Positions 44,093 through 55,096 of a stretch of DNA of 64,000 nucleotides are shown in pieces. The first letter of the stretch is position 1, and each line of letters starts with the position of its first letter. The translations under genes and the position numbers were made by a program. A model generated the notes under the pieces. The model was not told the DNA's origin. It did no database searches and worked only from the letters and a program-made list of their open reading frames with translations. Source of the stretch: Acetivibrio cellulolyticus CD2 (GTDB lineage Bacteria > Bacillota > Clostridia > Acetivibrionales > Acetivibrionaceae); contig NZ_JH556659.1 in assembly GCF_000179595.2 (NCBI RefSeq), positions 657,867 through 721,866 on the forward strand, given 5' to 3'.

Positions 44093-45121
44093 TCATGTAA
44101 AGTATTCTATTCTTGAATCAGGAAAATTATTATTTATCAACTGGGAAATATAATCTTTTACTTCATCGGAAGTTTCTTTGGGATAAACATATTTATATCT
44201 GCCATACATTCCCCATTTTATAGCTCTTTTAGATTCTTCCATATCGAGTTTGGTATTTGGAAACCTGTTTAAAATAACATTTTTGGCCGTGGAAGTAAAT
44301 CTATGTTGAATAAGCTCAAATGTAATAGGTTCTTTAATATTTTTTAGATCTAATCTTTTTGCCAGCGCCTCAAATAGTTCTTTGTATTGATCCTTCCAGC
44401 CGTCATAAACCATAAGGGGAGCCACAATAAAGCCTAGTGGATAGCCGGCATTTGCAATTTTTGATGCAGCTTCAATCCGTTCAGTAATATTTGCTGTATT
44501 GTGCTCGAAAGTATCAATTACATACCTGGAATTTATACTAAACCTGAAGCGTGTATGACTATTATGTTTGAGGTCTAGCAACGAATCTACATTGTCAAAC
44601 TTTGTAACTACTCTTAACCTGCCATTGTTAAGGCTTCCGAAAAATTCGATTGTTTTTGCCAGGCTTCCTGTGATGTGTTCAATCGCAAGAGGATCGCCTG
44701 CACTTGCAACTTCAAAGGTAGTTACATTACCACTATTTTTATCTATATACTTCTTAATTGAATTAAAAATATCGTCAATATTTACATAAGCTCTCAGGTA
44801 GGGCTTGAACGATTGAGTTGTATGAAGGTAGCAGTATTCACAATTTCCAGGACAGTTGGTAACAAGTGAAAATTCATAATCTGCTGAAGGCTTGCATATG
44901 TCAAGATTAAGTGCTTTTTTTGTAGTAATTACCAGAGTTTTCTTAGCATGTGCATATTTATGATTTTCAGTTTCGCCAGGGATTGATTGGAGCACTTTTT
45001 GAATAGGAGCTTTAATAATCTCTATATCTCTTGCAGAAAAGTACTCTAAGAGTTTTTGACCTAGTGGATATTTTAGAGATGTCGGTTCAAAAAATACTCT
45101 TTCCGGGGAAAATAGCTTCAT
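44093..45121 (-). CDS. splB: Spore photoproduct lyase homologue lacking the catalytic cysteine
   Basis: SP lyase is a radical SAM enzyme that reverses the thymine dimer formed in UV-irradiated spores. The 342-residue protein aligns with SplB throughout: CPGNCEYCY holds the iron-sulphur ligands Cys90, Cys94 and Cys97, and RFRFSINSRYVI, FELIQHRFT and KWGMYGRYKYVY are conserved. The H-atom-donating cysteine (141 in B. subtilis, 140 in Geobacillus) is Ser140 here, in FEVASAGDP instead of FEAACTSD. Apart from the cluster ligands only Cys76 remains. The ATG at 45121 follows GGAAGGA. The gene is convergent with spoVA. Confidence 0.92.
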   Translation of the reverse strand: MKLFSPERVFFEPTSLKYPLGQKLLEYFSARDIEIIKAPIQKVLQSIPGETENHKYAHAKKTLVITTKKALNLDICKPSADYEFSLVTNCPGNCEYCYLHTTQSFKPYLRAYVNIDDIFNSIKKYIDKNSGNVTTFEVASAGDPLAIEHITGSLAKTIEFFGSLNNGRLRVVTKFDNVDSLLDLKHNSHTRFRFSINSRYVIDTFEHNTANITERIEAASKIANAGYPLGFIVAPLMVYDGWKDQYKELFEALAKRLDLKNIKEPITFELIQHRFTSTAKNVILNRFPNTKLDMEESKRAIKWGMYGRYKYVYPKETSDEVKDYISQLINNNFPDSRIEYFT

Positions 45122-45610
45122 TATAAATACATCCTTCCCAAATTGATGTAATGTTATTTTATTAGGATTCGCCGAAGTTTTATTTTCAGCATTTCTTAGT
45201 ATTATTCCTAAGAGTTAATAATATTATTCCTAATAAAAGACCGGTTTGTGAAAAGCTGTGGAAATATGGCAAATATGGTACAATTGTTATGACGTATTTA
45301 TTATAAAAATATTGTGAAAAATGTATACTAAAAAGAAGGATTTTAGAAACTATCTATAGAATTATAAAAATGACATACTTATTTCTGCGTGTTTTTGTAT
45401 GTTAAACAGTCAATTTGCTTTCTTACATCTTAGATAGTTTTTAATTAAGAATACTTGTTTATCATGCTTATCAAGTAAATGCTTGTATGTCTTTAAAATT
45501 TCTTTAAGCAGTACAAAATTGGTGGTTATTTTCAGATAAATGTTAAACACCTGGTTTTAAATATTTTTTATTCTGCAATTCAGTATATGTAGAGAAGGTG
45601 GTATCAGTTT
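45122..45610. other. Divergent intergenic region with a direct repeat
   Basis: These 489 AT-rich bases lie between divergent splB and cheX. ATTATTCCTAA occurs at 45201-45211 and almost identically at 45223-45233, 22 bases (two helical turns) apart, about 80-110 bases upstream of splB. They could be binding half-sites. No gene or riboswitch is visible. Confidence 0.4.
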
Positions 45611-46075
45611 ATGAATGTTGAATATATAAATCCATTCATAGAAGCGAGTCAAACGGTTTTAAAACAGGCAGCAAATATAGATGCAAAGCTGGGAAATGTT
45701 ACGTTGAAAGATTCCCCATATACGAGTGACAGTGTAGTGATTTTTGTTGGACTAACAGGAAAGATTAGAGGTCAGGCAGTATTTTCAATGACTAAGAATG
45801 TAGCTCTTGGCATAGCATCAGCTATGATGTGCGGTATGCCGGTAACTGAGCTTGATGAGATATCTAAGAGCGCTATATCTGAGCTTACTAACATGATACT
45901 GGGAAATGCTGCAACTATTTTATACAGTAAAGGTATTGGGATAGAGATCACACCACCTTCGTTTCTGATGGGAGACAATTTGCAAATTTCGCCCACAAAA
46001 ATGAAGACTATTTGTGTACCGTTATTATTTAATGGAGAGGACCAGTTGGAAATCGATATTTCTGTTATTGAGTAG
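45611..46075 (+). CDS. cheX: CheX-family chemotaxis protein
   Basis: The 154-residue protein matches the CheC/CheX/FliY fold, with one ExxN phosphatase motif, SELTNMILGN (near residue 92). CheX dephosphorylates CheY-P. It stands alone, not in a che operon, so it may act on a non-motility response regulator; that is inference. A terminator follows closely. Confidence 0.82.
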   Translation: MNVEYINPFIEASQTVLKQAANIDAKLGNVTLKDSPYTSDSVVIFVGLTGKIRGQAVFSMTKNVALGIASAMMCGMPVTELDEISKSAISELTNMILGNAATILYSKGIGIEITPPSFLMGDNLQISPTKMKTICVPLLFNGEDQLEIDISVIE

Positions 46076-46108
46076 CATATTAAGATTAAGTTGGATAGAT
46101 GTTAAAGA

Positions 46109-46137
46109 AGATGGTTGAATAGACCATCTTTTTTTGT
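46109..46137 (+). terminator. Intrinsic terminator after cheX
   Basis: AAGATGGT pairs perfectly with ACCATCTT around TGAATAG, followed by a T run. Confidence 0.85.
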
Positions 46138-46213
46138 TACCTCCTTTATTGTCAGTTGATTTTAATATATAATTTATGAAAAGAATTTACAATTAGTTTT
46201 AGGAGGAGTAAAA

Positions 46214-46708
46214 TTGGCTATAAATATAGTGTTGGTTGAACCTGAAATACCCCAAAATACGGGAAATATTGTTAGAACTTGTGCTGCTGTTGGTGCAAGG
46301 CTGCATTTGATAAAACCGCTGGGTTTTTCTGTTGAAGATAAGTATTTAAAACGTGCAGGCCTGGACTATTGGAATGAGGTAGACATATCTTATTATGATA
46401 GCTTTCAGGAGTTAAAAGAAAAGTATACTGGTTGTTCATTTTATTATGCTACAACTAAAGCTGTAAAAAACTATGCTGAAATTGAATATCCGGATAATTG
46501 CTTTTTAGTGTTTGGAAAAGAGACTAAGGGTTTGCCGGAGGATATTTTAGTAGATAATAGAGAATGGTGTATAAGGATTCCTATGATAGGAGAGATCAGA
46601 TCCCTTAACCTCTCCAATTCAGTGGCAATAATTGTTTATGAGACTTTACGGCAAAAAAACTTTGATGGAATGACAACTCATGGAAAGTTAACAAAATACA
46701 ACTGGTAA
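46214..46708 (+). CDS. trmL: tRNA (cytidine/uridine-34-2'-O)-methyltransferase
   Basis: TrmL methylates the wobble nucleotide of certain tRNA-Leu species using SAM. The 164-residue SPOUT protein begins with PEIPQNTGNIVRTCAA and has the knot motifs FGKETKGLP and IPMIGEIRSLNLSNSVAI. The start is TTG, with AGGAGGA six bases upstream. The peptidase gene follows after 24 bases. Confidence 0.93.
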   Translation: MAINIVLVEPEIPQNTGNIVRTCAAVGARLHLIKPLGFSVEDKYLKRAGLDYWNEVDISYYDSFQELKEKYTGCSFYYATTKAVKNYAEIEYPDNCFLVFGKETKGLPEDILVDNREWCIRIPMIGEIRSLNLSNSVAIIVYETLRQKNFDGMTTHGKLTKYNW

Positions 46709-46732
46709 CGAATAAATATGAGGTGATCTTAA

Positions 46733-47845
46733 ATGATTAACAGACAGAGAATGGTAGATGAATTTCTTGAACTGGTCAGGATTGATAGTTTGACTTTTAA
46801 GGAAAGGGAAATGGCGGACCGTTTGAAAATAAAGCTGGACGATATGGGGTTTTCAGTTGAAGAAGATGATGCCGGAAAAAAAATTGGTGGTAATGCTGGA
46901 AATCTGATATGTAAGATTGCTGGAAATAAAAATGCACCAGGGGTGCTATTGATGGCTCACATGGATACAGTGGTGCCAGGTATTGGGAAAAAGCCAATAG
47001 TAGATGGAAATATTATAAAATCTGATGGAAGTACAATATTGGGTGGAGACGATGTTGCAGGAATAGAATGCATCCTCGAAGCTATAAGGGTTTTAAAAGA
47101 GAAAAAGGTGCCCCATGGAGATATTTTTATTGCTTTTACTGTTGCCGAAGAGGGTGGACTGTGGGGAGCAAAAAATCTTGATACAGACAGAATAAATGCA
47201 AAATTTGCTTTTGTAATGGATGATGGAGGGAGTATTGGGCATGTAGCTATTACTGCACCTTCGCAAAACAAGATTGATGTAGTAATAACAGGTATGGCAG
47301 CACATGCAGGTATTGAACCGGAAAAGGGAGTTAGCGCAATTCAGATTGCAGCAGAAGCAATTTCGGGTATGAAACTCGGAAGAATCGATGATGAAACTAC
47401 TGCAAACTTAGGTATAATAAGTGGTGGGCAGGCAACCAATATAATATGTGAACGGCTTGAGATAAAAGCGGAGGCGAGAAGTAGAAATATGGTGAAGCTT
47501 GAGACTCAGACAAAGCATATGAAAGATTGTTTTGAAAAGGCGGCAGAAAAGTTTGGAGGTAAGGTTGAGTTCAAATCCGAGCTTCTATATCCCTCATTTA
47601 GTATTGGTGAAGATGATGATATAATCAAAATACTTAAGGAAGCTTCAAATAAGGTAGGTATAGAACTTAAACTTGAAGCGACTGGAGGTGGCAGCGATAC
47701 GAATATAATAAATGAAAAGGGTATAGAGGCTGTTGATATAAGTGTAGGTATGGATAAGGTACACAGTGTTGAAGAACGGATTTGTATTGATGACATGGTG
47801 AAAGCAACAGAATTTTTGGTTTCTATAATTGCTTCAGTCGAGTAG
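46733..47845 (+). CDS. M20-family metallopeptidase (PepT-like)
   Basis: The 370-residue protein has the metal ligands of the M20 family: MAHMDTV, LGGDDVAG, the catalytic VAEEGG pair and a C-terminal VHSVEER. A dimerisation domain is inserted near residues 180-290 (GMAAHAGIEPEKG). PepT-like enzymes cleave tripeptides or related small peptides in the cytoplasm. The exact substrate is not evident. Confidence 0.88.
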   Translation: MINRQRMVDEFLELVRIDSLTFKEREMADRLKIKLDDMGFSVEEDDAGKKIGGNAGNLICKIAGNKNAPGVLLMAHMDTVVPGIGKKPIVDGNIIKSDGSTILGGDDVAGIECILEAIRVLKEKKVPHGDIFIAFTVAEEGGLWGAKNLDTDRINAKFAFVMDDGGSIGHVAITAPSQNKIDVVITGMAAHAGIEPEKGVSAIQIAAEAISGMKLGRIDDETTANLGIISGGQATNIICERLEIKAEARSRNMVKLETQTKHMKDCFEKAAEKFGGKVEFKSELLYPSFSIGEDDDIIKILKEASNKVGIELKLEATGGGSDTNIINEKGIEAVDISVGMDKVHSVEERICIDDMVKATEFLVSIIASVE

Positions 47846-47951
47846 TAGATGAGTATTGTTGCTTTTGAATTGTGCAGTTAATTGATAGATGAGATTTTAA
47901 ATATATGAAAGTAAAACTAATATTTTGAAATGTAGATATGGAGGTTTAAAT

Positions 47952-49037
47952 ATGGTTAAAAGGATAGGCGTGCTCACTGGCGGTGGTGATTGTCCGGGGT
48001 TGAATCCAGCATTAAGGGCTGTAGTTAAGACCGCAATTGTCAAATACGGTTATGAAGTAATCGGATTCAAAGATGGTTATAGAGGTTTGGTGGAAAACAA
48101 TTTTGTCAAGCTTGAGTTAGATGACGTATCAGGACTCCTTGACAGGGGCGGCACAATACTAGGTACTTCCAACAAGGATAACCCATTCAAGTATAGAACG
48201 GAAATAGATGGCAACATAGAATACAAGGACATGTCAAAAAGGGTATTAGAAAACCTGGATATGTTCGGAATAGATTGCATGGTATTTATAGGTGGGGATG
48301 GTACACTTACAAGTGCAAGAGATTTTATGAGGATGGGAGTTAAAGGAGTAGGTGTGCCAAAGACAATTGATAACGATCTTTCTGCTACTGATAGTACATT
48401 TGGATTTATGACTGCCGTATATACTGCTACGGAAGCAATTGACAAGCTGCACTCAACTGCTGAATCACATCACAGGGTAATGATTCTTGAAGTCATGGGA
48501 AGATATGCTGGCTGGATAGCTTTAGAGTCGGGTATTTCAGGAGGCGCAGATGTAGTTTTGATTCCGGAAATACCTTACGATATAAATAAAGTTGCACAGA
48601 AAGTAATGGAAAGGAAAAACCGGGGTAAAAGCTTTAGTATCATAGTAGTAGCTGAAGGAGCCAAATCTGTTCAGGGAGATGTTGTAATCAGTAAAGTTAT
48701 CAAAGATAGTCCTGACCCTATAAGACTTGGTGGTGTTGGAAACAGAATTGCAGAGGAAATTGAAAAGCTTACGGGGATTGAGTCCAGGGTAACTGTTTTA
48801 GGGCATCTACAAAGAGGAGGGGCCCCTGTTCCTTATGATAGAATACTTTCTACAAGGTTTGGCGTTCATGCTGTAGAACTTATTAATCAGGAAAGGTTTG
48901 GTATGATGGTAAGCCTTAAGGGCAATAGTATTTCAGAGGTACCTGTTGAGGAGGCGGTTGGTACTTTGAAGACAGTAGATCCGAATGGTGAACTTGTAAC
49001 TATAGCTAAAAGCCTTGGTGTAGGTTTTGGCGATTAA
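47952..49037 (+). CDS. pfkA: 6-phosphofructokinase with mixed ATP/PPi signature
   Basis: The enzyme phosphorylates fructose 6-phosphate. The 361-residue protein has GVLTGGGDCPGLN, the catalytic PKTIDND loop and MGRYAGW. The phosphoryl-donor positions are Gly117 in GGDGT (ATP type) and Lys137 in PKTIDND (E. coli position 124, Lys in PPi enzymes). This Gly/Lys pairing is known from a separate group of ATP-dependent enzymes in actinobacteria and others. GGAGGT sets the ATG at 47952; the open frame upstream is unsupported. Confidence 0.92.
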   Translation: MVKRIGVLTGGGDCPGLNPALRAVVKTAIVKYGYEVIGFKDGYRGLVENNFVKLELDDVSGLLDRGGTILGTSNKDNPFKYRTEIDGNIEYKDMSKRVLENLDMFGIDCMVFIGGDGTLTSARDFMRMGVKGVGVPKTIDNDLSATDSTFGFMTAVYTATEAIDKLHSTAESHHRVMILEVMGRYAGWIALESGISGGADVVLIPEIPYDINKVAQKVMERKNRGKSFSIIVVAEGAKSVQGDVVISKVIKDSPDPIRLGGVGNRIAEEIEKLTGIESRVTVLGHLQRGGAPVPYDRILSTRFGVHAVELINQERFGMMVSLKGNSISEVPVEEAVGTLKTVDPNGELVTIAKSLGVGFGD

Positions 49038-49145
49038 GTTGGTTTTTTGTTATATTATTTGTAATTAAGGATTTTTGAGATGATAACTGTCTCTTGGAAA
49101 TGTAAAAAAGGGGCAGTTGTTATTCTCTGGGCTAGGAGGTTTTTA

Positions 49146-50051
49146 ATGCTGGATCTGATGGAAGTAACTATAGATAATAAGCAGTTATTTGACCAATATA
49201 TAAGCAAGCATAATCCGCAGGTTTCAGAATTGAGTTTTACGAATATCTTTATGTGGCGCAATTCTTACAAATTCAGGTTTGGAAAAGTTGGTGAACTTCT
49301 CTGTCTGATTTCTGTACCCGATGATACTGAGCCATTTGCATTTGAACCCATTGGAGAATATTCAGAAGAAGGTTTTAAACAAGCGATTGATGAGATAAAG
49401 GAATATTTTAGGGCTAAGGGATGGAAGCTGATATTTAAGAGGGTGGAAGAGGATAAGCTCAACTTTTTTGAAAAATATTTTGGAGATGAGATAGATATAA
49501 CTCATGACAGAGATAACAGCGATTATGTTTACCTTTCTCAGGACCTCATAAATTTGTCAGGAAAGAAGTATCACGGGAAGAAAAATCATATAAATAGTTT
49601 TAAGAAACAGTATGAATATGAATACGTCAGGCTAAGCGAAGATTTGATTGGAGAATGTGTAAGGATAAATGAAGAGTGGTGTGCACGGCGAAGTTGCGAT
49701 CTGCATAAAGGTCTTTACTGCGAAAAAATGGCCAATAACGAAGTGTTAAGTAATTTTAAGGGACTTGGTTTTGAAGGCGCATTGATAAAAGTTAACGGAA
49801 GATATGAAGCGTATACTGTAGGGGAAATATTAAATCAGAATACGGCTGTAATTCATATAGAAAAGGCAAATGATGATATCCGAGGTCTTTATACTTTTAT
49901 TAACCAACAATTTTGTGAAAATTGTTGGAAGGATGTAGAGTATGTAAACAGGGAGCAGGACCTTGGTGTAGAAGGACTCAGAAAGGCTAAACTATCATAT
50001 AATCCTGTCAGGTTTGTCAAGAAATACGTTATAGCTTATAAATACGTATAA
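49146..50051 (+). CDS. DUF2156/phosphatidylglycerol lysyltransferase C-terminal-type protein
   Basis: AGGAGGT five bases before the ATG at 49146 sets the start. The 301-residue protein has two GNAT-like halves and the family patterns ELSFTNIFMWR, YHGKKNHINSFKKQY and YVNREQDLGVEGLRKAKLSYNP. Such domains form the aminoacyl-transferase part of MprF, which adds lysine to phosphatidylglycerol. This version lacks the membrane part. A stand-alone acyl- or aminoacyl-transferase is likely, but the substrate is unknown. Confidence 0.8.
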   Translation: MLDLMEVTIDNKQLFDQYISKHNPQVSELSFTNIFMWRNSYKFRFGKVGELLCLISVPDDTEPFAFEPIGEYSEEGFKQAIDEIKEYFRAKGWKLIFKRVEEDKLNFFEKYFGDEIDITHDRDNSDYVYLSQDLINLSGKKYHGKKNHINSFKKQYEYEYVRLSEDLIGECVRINEEWCARRSCDLHKGLYCEKMANNEVLSNFKGLGFEGALIKVNGRYEAYTVGEILNQNTAVIHIEKANDDIRGLYTFINQQFCENCWKDVEYVNREQDLGVEGLRKAKLSYNPVRFVKKYVIAYKYV

Positions 50052-50174
50052 AAAGTTCATTTGAGATAATAATACTTATGATTGGCCTTGTTACGGATTT
50101 AGTGGTTAGACTGAAGTTTTTTAATACAAAATCATTAGTTTGTTAAAAAATTATTTATTTTTATATTAAGGGTA

Positions 50175-50203
50175 TTGAAAATAAAAATGAAATAATATAA
50201 AAT
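50175..50203 (+). promoter_or_regulatory. Possible promoter of the glycolytic operon
   Basis: TTGAAA at 50175-50180, 17 bases, and TAAAAT at 50198-50203 are a reasonable sigma-A match, giving a leader of about 100 bases before gap. Confidence 0.45.
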
Positions 50204-50298
50204 GATTAATGTTGCATGAGAATGTTTCCAATGGATGAATAATTTACACCATTCATGCTACACAATAGCTAATATATTAATTCAATATAAATACATAG

Positions 50299-51321
<1,023 letters not shown>

Positions 51322-51343
51322 TTGAGTGTAATTTTTTAAATAA

Positions 51344-51378
51344 AAAAGGTTCGGTTATTTAGTAACCGGACCTTTTTC
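51344..51378 (+). terminator. Terminator between gap and pgk
   Basis: A 14-bp stem from AAAAGGTTCGGTTA with its complement (one G-T pair), a TTTAG loop and a T-rich end lie 22 bases after gap. Partial termination could set a higher gap level than pgk. Confidence 0.8.
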
Positions 51379-51405
51379 TAAAAAATTAAAGGAGCGCGAA
51401 TAATT

Positions 51406-52599
51406 ATGGCATTTATAAACAAAAAGACCATTGAAGATGTAGATGTTAAAGGCAAAAAGGTAATTGTAAGAGTGGATTTTAATGTACCGCTTGATGAAAA
51501 CAAAAAAATTACAGATGATAATAGAATAGTAGGAGCTCTTCCTACAATTAAATATTTAGTTGATAAAGGTGCAAAGACAATATTGGTTTCACACCTTGGA
51601 AGACCAAAAGACGGTTTTGAAGATAAATATAGCATGAAGCCTACCGCAGTAAGACTCGGTGAGCTTTTAGGCAAAGAAGTAATTATGGCTAAAGATGTTA
51701 TCGGTGAAGATGCAAAGGCTAAAGCTGCTGCACTTAAAGATGGCGAAGTGTTAATGCTTGAAAATGTAAGATTCCACAAGGAAGAAACAAAAAATGATGC
51801 TGCTTTCTCAAAAGAATTGGCAAGCATGGCAGAAGTATATGTAAATGATGCTTTTGGAACAGCTCACAGAGCACATTCTTCAACAGCAGGTCTTGCAGAT
51901 TATCTGCCTGCAGTATGTGGATATCTGATTCAGAAAGAAATCGAAGTTATGGGTAAAGCCCTTTCAAATCCGGAAAGGCCTTTCGTAGCAATTCTAGGTG
52001 GAGCTAAAGTTTCCGATAAGATTGCAGTTATAGAAAATCTCATTGATAAAGTTGATACATTGATAGTTGGCGGAGGTATGGCTTACACCTTCTTTAAAGC
52101 GAAGGGATATGGCATCGGTACTTCCATATGTGAAGACGATAAAGTTGATCTTGCAAAGAGTCTTTTGGACAAAGCTGCAAGTAAAGGTGTTAAATTATTG
52201 CTTCCTTTAGATAATGTTTTAGGTAAGGAATTTAATAACGATACAGAACGCCAGACAGTTGACTCTGATAAGATACCTGACGGATGGATGGGTATGGACA
52301 TTGGACCTAAGACAGTTGCTGCTTATTCAAGCGAAATCAAAAATGCTAAGACTGTAGTTTGGAACGGTCCTATGGGAGTATTTGAGTTTTCAAACTTTGA
52401 AAATGGTACAAAAGAAGTTGCAAAAGCTGTTGCTGAATCAGGTTCAGTATCCATAATAGGTGGAGGAGACTCTGCAGCTGCTGTTGAGCAACTTGGTTTT
52501 GCCGATAAAATTACGCATATTTCCACAGGTGGTGGAGCTTCATTAGAATTCCTTGAAGGAAAGGTACTTCCAGGAATAGACGTACTTTTGGATAAATAA
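51406..52599 (+). CDS. pgk: Phosphoglycerate kinase
   Basis: The 397-residue protein shows [10 protein letters not shown], the substrate-binding [19 protein letters not shown] and the nucleotide-binding [12 protein letters not shown]. It converts 1,3-bisphosphoglycerate and ADP to 3-phosphoglycerate and ATP. tpiA follows after 18 bases. Confidence 0.98.
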   Translation: MAFINKKTIEDVDVKGKKVIVRVDFNVPLDENKKITDDNRIVGALPTIKYLVDKGAKTILVSHLGRPKDGFEDKYSMKPTAVRLGELLGKEVIMAKDVIGEDAKAKAAALKDGEVLMLENVRFHKEETKNDAAFSKELASMAEVYVNDAFGTAHRAHSSTAGLADYLPAVCGYLIQKEIEVMGKALSNPERPFVAILGGAKVSDKIAVIENLIDKVDTLIVGGGMAYTFFKAKGYGIGTSICEDDKVDLAKSLLDKAASKGVKLLLPLDNVLGKEFNNDTERQTVDSDKIPDGWMGMDIGPKTVAAYSSEIKNAKTVVWNGPMGVFEFSNFENGTKEVAKAVAESGSVSIIGGGDSAAAVEQLGFADKITHISTGGGASLEFLEGKVLPGIDVLLDK

Positions 52600-52617
52600 G
52601 GGGAGAGGTAAATAACT

Positions 52618-53373
52618 ATGAGTAGAGTAAAAATTGCAGCAGGAAACTGGAAAATGAATAAAACAGCTAAAGAAGCTGTTGAATTTGTAGAAGCATTAAA
52701 ATCAAGAGTAGCAGGAGCTGACGCAGAAGTTGTTGTTGGTGTGCCATTTGTTTGCATACCAGGAGTTAAAAAAGCAGCTGAAGGTTCAAATATCAAAGTA
52801 GCTGCACAGAATATGCATTGGGAAGCAAACGGTGCATTTACAGGTGAAGTATCAGGACTTATGCTTGCTGATCTTGGAGTAGATTACGTAATAATCGGTC
52901 ACTCTGAAAGAAGACAGTATTTTGCTGAAACTGATGAAACAGTTAACAAAAAAGCTCATGCAGTATTCAAATACGGTATGAAGCCTATCATTTGTGTAGG
53001 TGAAACACTTACTCAAAGAGAACAAGGTGTTACAGCTGAGCTTGTTGGATATCAGGTAAAGATAGCTTTACTTGGTTTATCAGCAGAGCAAGTTAAGGAA
53101 ACTGTTATTGCATACGAACCAATTTGGGCTATTGGAACAGGTAAAACTGCTACAAATGATCAGGCTGAAGAAGTTTGTGCAATTATCAGAAACGTAGTTA
53201 AAGAATTATATGGTAACGATGTAGCTCAGGCTGTTAGAATTCAGTACGGCGGAAGCGTAAATGCTGCTAACGCATCAGAAATCTTTGCTATGCCAAACAT
53301 AGACGGTGGACTTGTTGGTGGCGCAAGTCTTAAACTTGACGATTTCGAAAAAATCGCAAAGTATAACAAGTAA
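52618..53373 (+). CDS. tpiA: Triosephosphate isomerase
   Basis: The 251-residue TIM barrel has the catalytic His in IIGHSERR, the catalytic Glu in [12 protein letters not shown] and the phosphate-binding YGGSV. It interconverts DHAP and glyceraldehyde 3-phosphate and so shares a substrate with MgsA. Confidence 0.98.
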   Translation: MSRVKIAAGNWKMNKTAKEAVEFVEALKSRVAGADAEVVVGVPFVCIPGVKKAAEGSNIKVAAQNMHWEANGAFTGEVSGLMLADLGVDYVIIGHSERRQYFAETDETVNKKAHAVFKYGMKPIICVGETLTQREQGVTAELVGYQVKIALLGLSAEQVKETVIAYEPIWAIGTGKTATNDQAEEVCAIIRNVVKELYGNDVAQAVRIQYGGSVNAANASEIFAMPNIDGGLVGGASLKLDDFEKIAKYNK

Positions 53374-53401
53374 GATTTTGCTAAATCATTGATGATTATA
53401 T

Positions 53402-53433
53402 GTAACCCTCCGGTTATAAATACTGGGGGGTTA
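53402..53433 (+). other. GC-rich hairpin between tpiA and gpmI
   Basis: TAACCCTCC pairs with GGGGGGTTA (one G-T pair). No T-tract follows, so it is more likely an mRNA-stability or processing structure than a terminator. Confidence 0.5.
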
Positions 53434-53519
53434 GTTATATCAAGATTAATGGCGATATGCAATTACATACGTTTGTGTTAAGTGGAAAATGTGCAATAAA
53501 GTTGAATGGAGAGTGTATT

Positions 53520-55055
53520 ATGAAAGATAAATTGGTTGCATTGATAATTTTGGACGGATTTGGAATAAATCCTAAAACTGAGGGAAATGCCATAGCAGAA
53601 GCAAAAAAGCCGAACATAGACAAATTATTAAAAGAATACCCTAATACCGTAATTAGAACCAGCGGTATGGATGTTGGACTCCCACATGGGCAGATGGGTA
53701 ACTCTGAAGTTGGACATACCAATATTGGTGCAGGAAGAATTGTTTATCAGGAATTGACCCGTATAACAAAATCTATAGAAGATGGTGATTTCTTCGATAA
53801 GGAAGAGTTTTTAAGTGCTATAGATAATTGTAAGAAGAACAACTCCAAGCTTCACTTGTTCGGACTTCTTTCAGACGGCGGTGTTCATAGCCATAATACC
53901 CATCTTTATGGGTTGGTTGAGCTTGCTAAGAGGCAGAATTTTAAAGATGTATTTATACACTGCTTCTTTGATGGAAGAGATGTTGCGCCTGACAGTGCTA
54001 AAGGTTTTGTTGAGCAGCTCGAAGCAAAGCTTAAGGAAATCGGAGTAGGTAAAATTGCTTCTGTAATGGGTAGATATTATTCAATGGATAGAGACAACAG
54101 ATGGGAAAGAGTACAGCTTGCATATGATGCAATGGTACTAGGCAGTGGTCTTGAAGCTTCAAGTGCCGGTGAAGCAGTTGCAGTTTCCTATGCAAAAGAA
54201 GAATATGATGAATTCGTTAAGCCTACAGTAATTAAGGAAAACGGAAATCCGGTTGCTACTATTGATAAAAACGATTCGATTATTTTCTTTAACTTCAGAC
54301 CTGACAGAGCAAGAGAAATTACAAGGACTTTCACAGATGAGGATTTTGCAGGATTTACAAGGGGAAAAGGTTATTTGCCTGTTAAATTTGTTTGTATGAC
54401 ACAGTATGACAAGACAATTAAGAATGCAGTTGTAGCATTCAAACCACAAAGTCTTGAAAATACTTTTGGCGAATACATAAGTAGAAAGGGTCTAAGGCAG
54501 CTTCGTATTGCCGAAACTGAGAAATATGCCCATGTTACATTCTTCTTCAATGGCGGAGTTGAGGCTGAATATGAAGGAGAAGACAGAGCCCTTATCAATT
54601 CACCAAAGGTTGCAACCTATGACCTCAAACCTGAAATGAGTGCATATGAAGTTACTGATGAAGTAGTGAAGAGGATTAACTCAAAGGAATATGATGTAAT
54701 TATATTGAATTATGCCAATCCAGACATGGTTGGACATACAGGATTTATTGATGCTGCTAAAGCAGCTGTTGAGGCGGTTGATGAATGTCTGGGAAGAGTT
54801 ATAGCTGCAATACAGGCACAAAATGGTGTGGCTCTTATAACAGCTGACCACGGTAATTCTGAGCAAATGCTCGATTATGAAACTGGTGGACCATTCACTG
54901 CACATACCACAAATCCTGTTCCGTTGATTGCAGTGGGACTTGGTGATGTTAAGCTAAAGGAAGGAAGACTTGCAGACCTGGCTCCTACAATGCTTGATAT
55001 AATGAAGCTTGACAAACCGGCTGAGATGACGGGGGAATCCTTAATAGTTAAATAG
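53520..55055 (+). CDS. gpmI: Phosphoglycerate mutase, cofactor-independent
   Basis: The 511-residue protein begins with [12 protein letters not shown] and carries the catalytic Ser62 in GNSEVGH; further metal ligands lie in DGRDVAPDS and [10 protein letters not shown]. It interconverts 3- and 2-phosphoglycerate using two manganese ions. The ATG at 53520 follows GGAGAGTG; the frame extends upstream to 53457 without support. Enolase is not next to it. Confidence 0.97.
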   Translation: MKDKLVALIILDGFGINPKTEGNAIAEAKKPNIDKLLKEYPNTVIRTSGMDVGLPHGQMGNSEVGHTNIGAGRIVYQELTRITKSIEDGDFFDKEEFLSAIDNCKKNNSKLHLFGLLSDGGVHSHNTHLYGLVELAKRQNFKDVFIHCFFDGRDVAPDSAKGFVEQLEAKLKEIGVGKIASVMGRYYSMDRDNRWERVQLAYDAMVLGSGLEASSAGEAVAVSYAKEEYDEFVKPTVIKENGNPVATIDKNDSIIFFNFRPDRAREITRTFTDEDFAGFTRGKGYLPVKFVCMTQYDKTIKNAVVAFKPQSLENTFGEYISRKGLRQLRIAETEKYAHVTFFFNGGVEAEYEGEDRALINSPKVATYDLKPEMSAYEVTDEVVKRINSKEYDVIILNYANPDMVGHTGFIDAAKAAVEAVDECLGRVIAAIQAQNGVALITADHGNSEQMLDYETGGPFTAHTTNPVPLIAVGLGDVKLKEGRLADLAPTMLDIMKLDKPAEMTGESLIVK

Positions 55056-55071
55056 TTAGCTTAAGAGCTCT

Positions 55072-55096
55072 GGAGCCAATCTAGGGCTCCTTTTTT
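55072..55096 (+). terminator. Terminator of the glycolytic operon
   Basis: GGAGCC pairs with GGCTCC around AATCTAG, followed by six T. Confidence 0.85.

Noticed and set aside
52323..52796. 157-codon minus-strand frame across the pgk-tpiA junction
   Set aside because: It is a shadow caused by biased codon use in two well-supported glycolytic genes.
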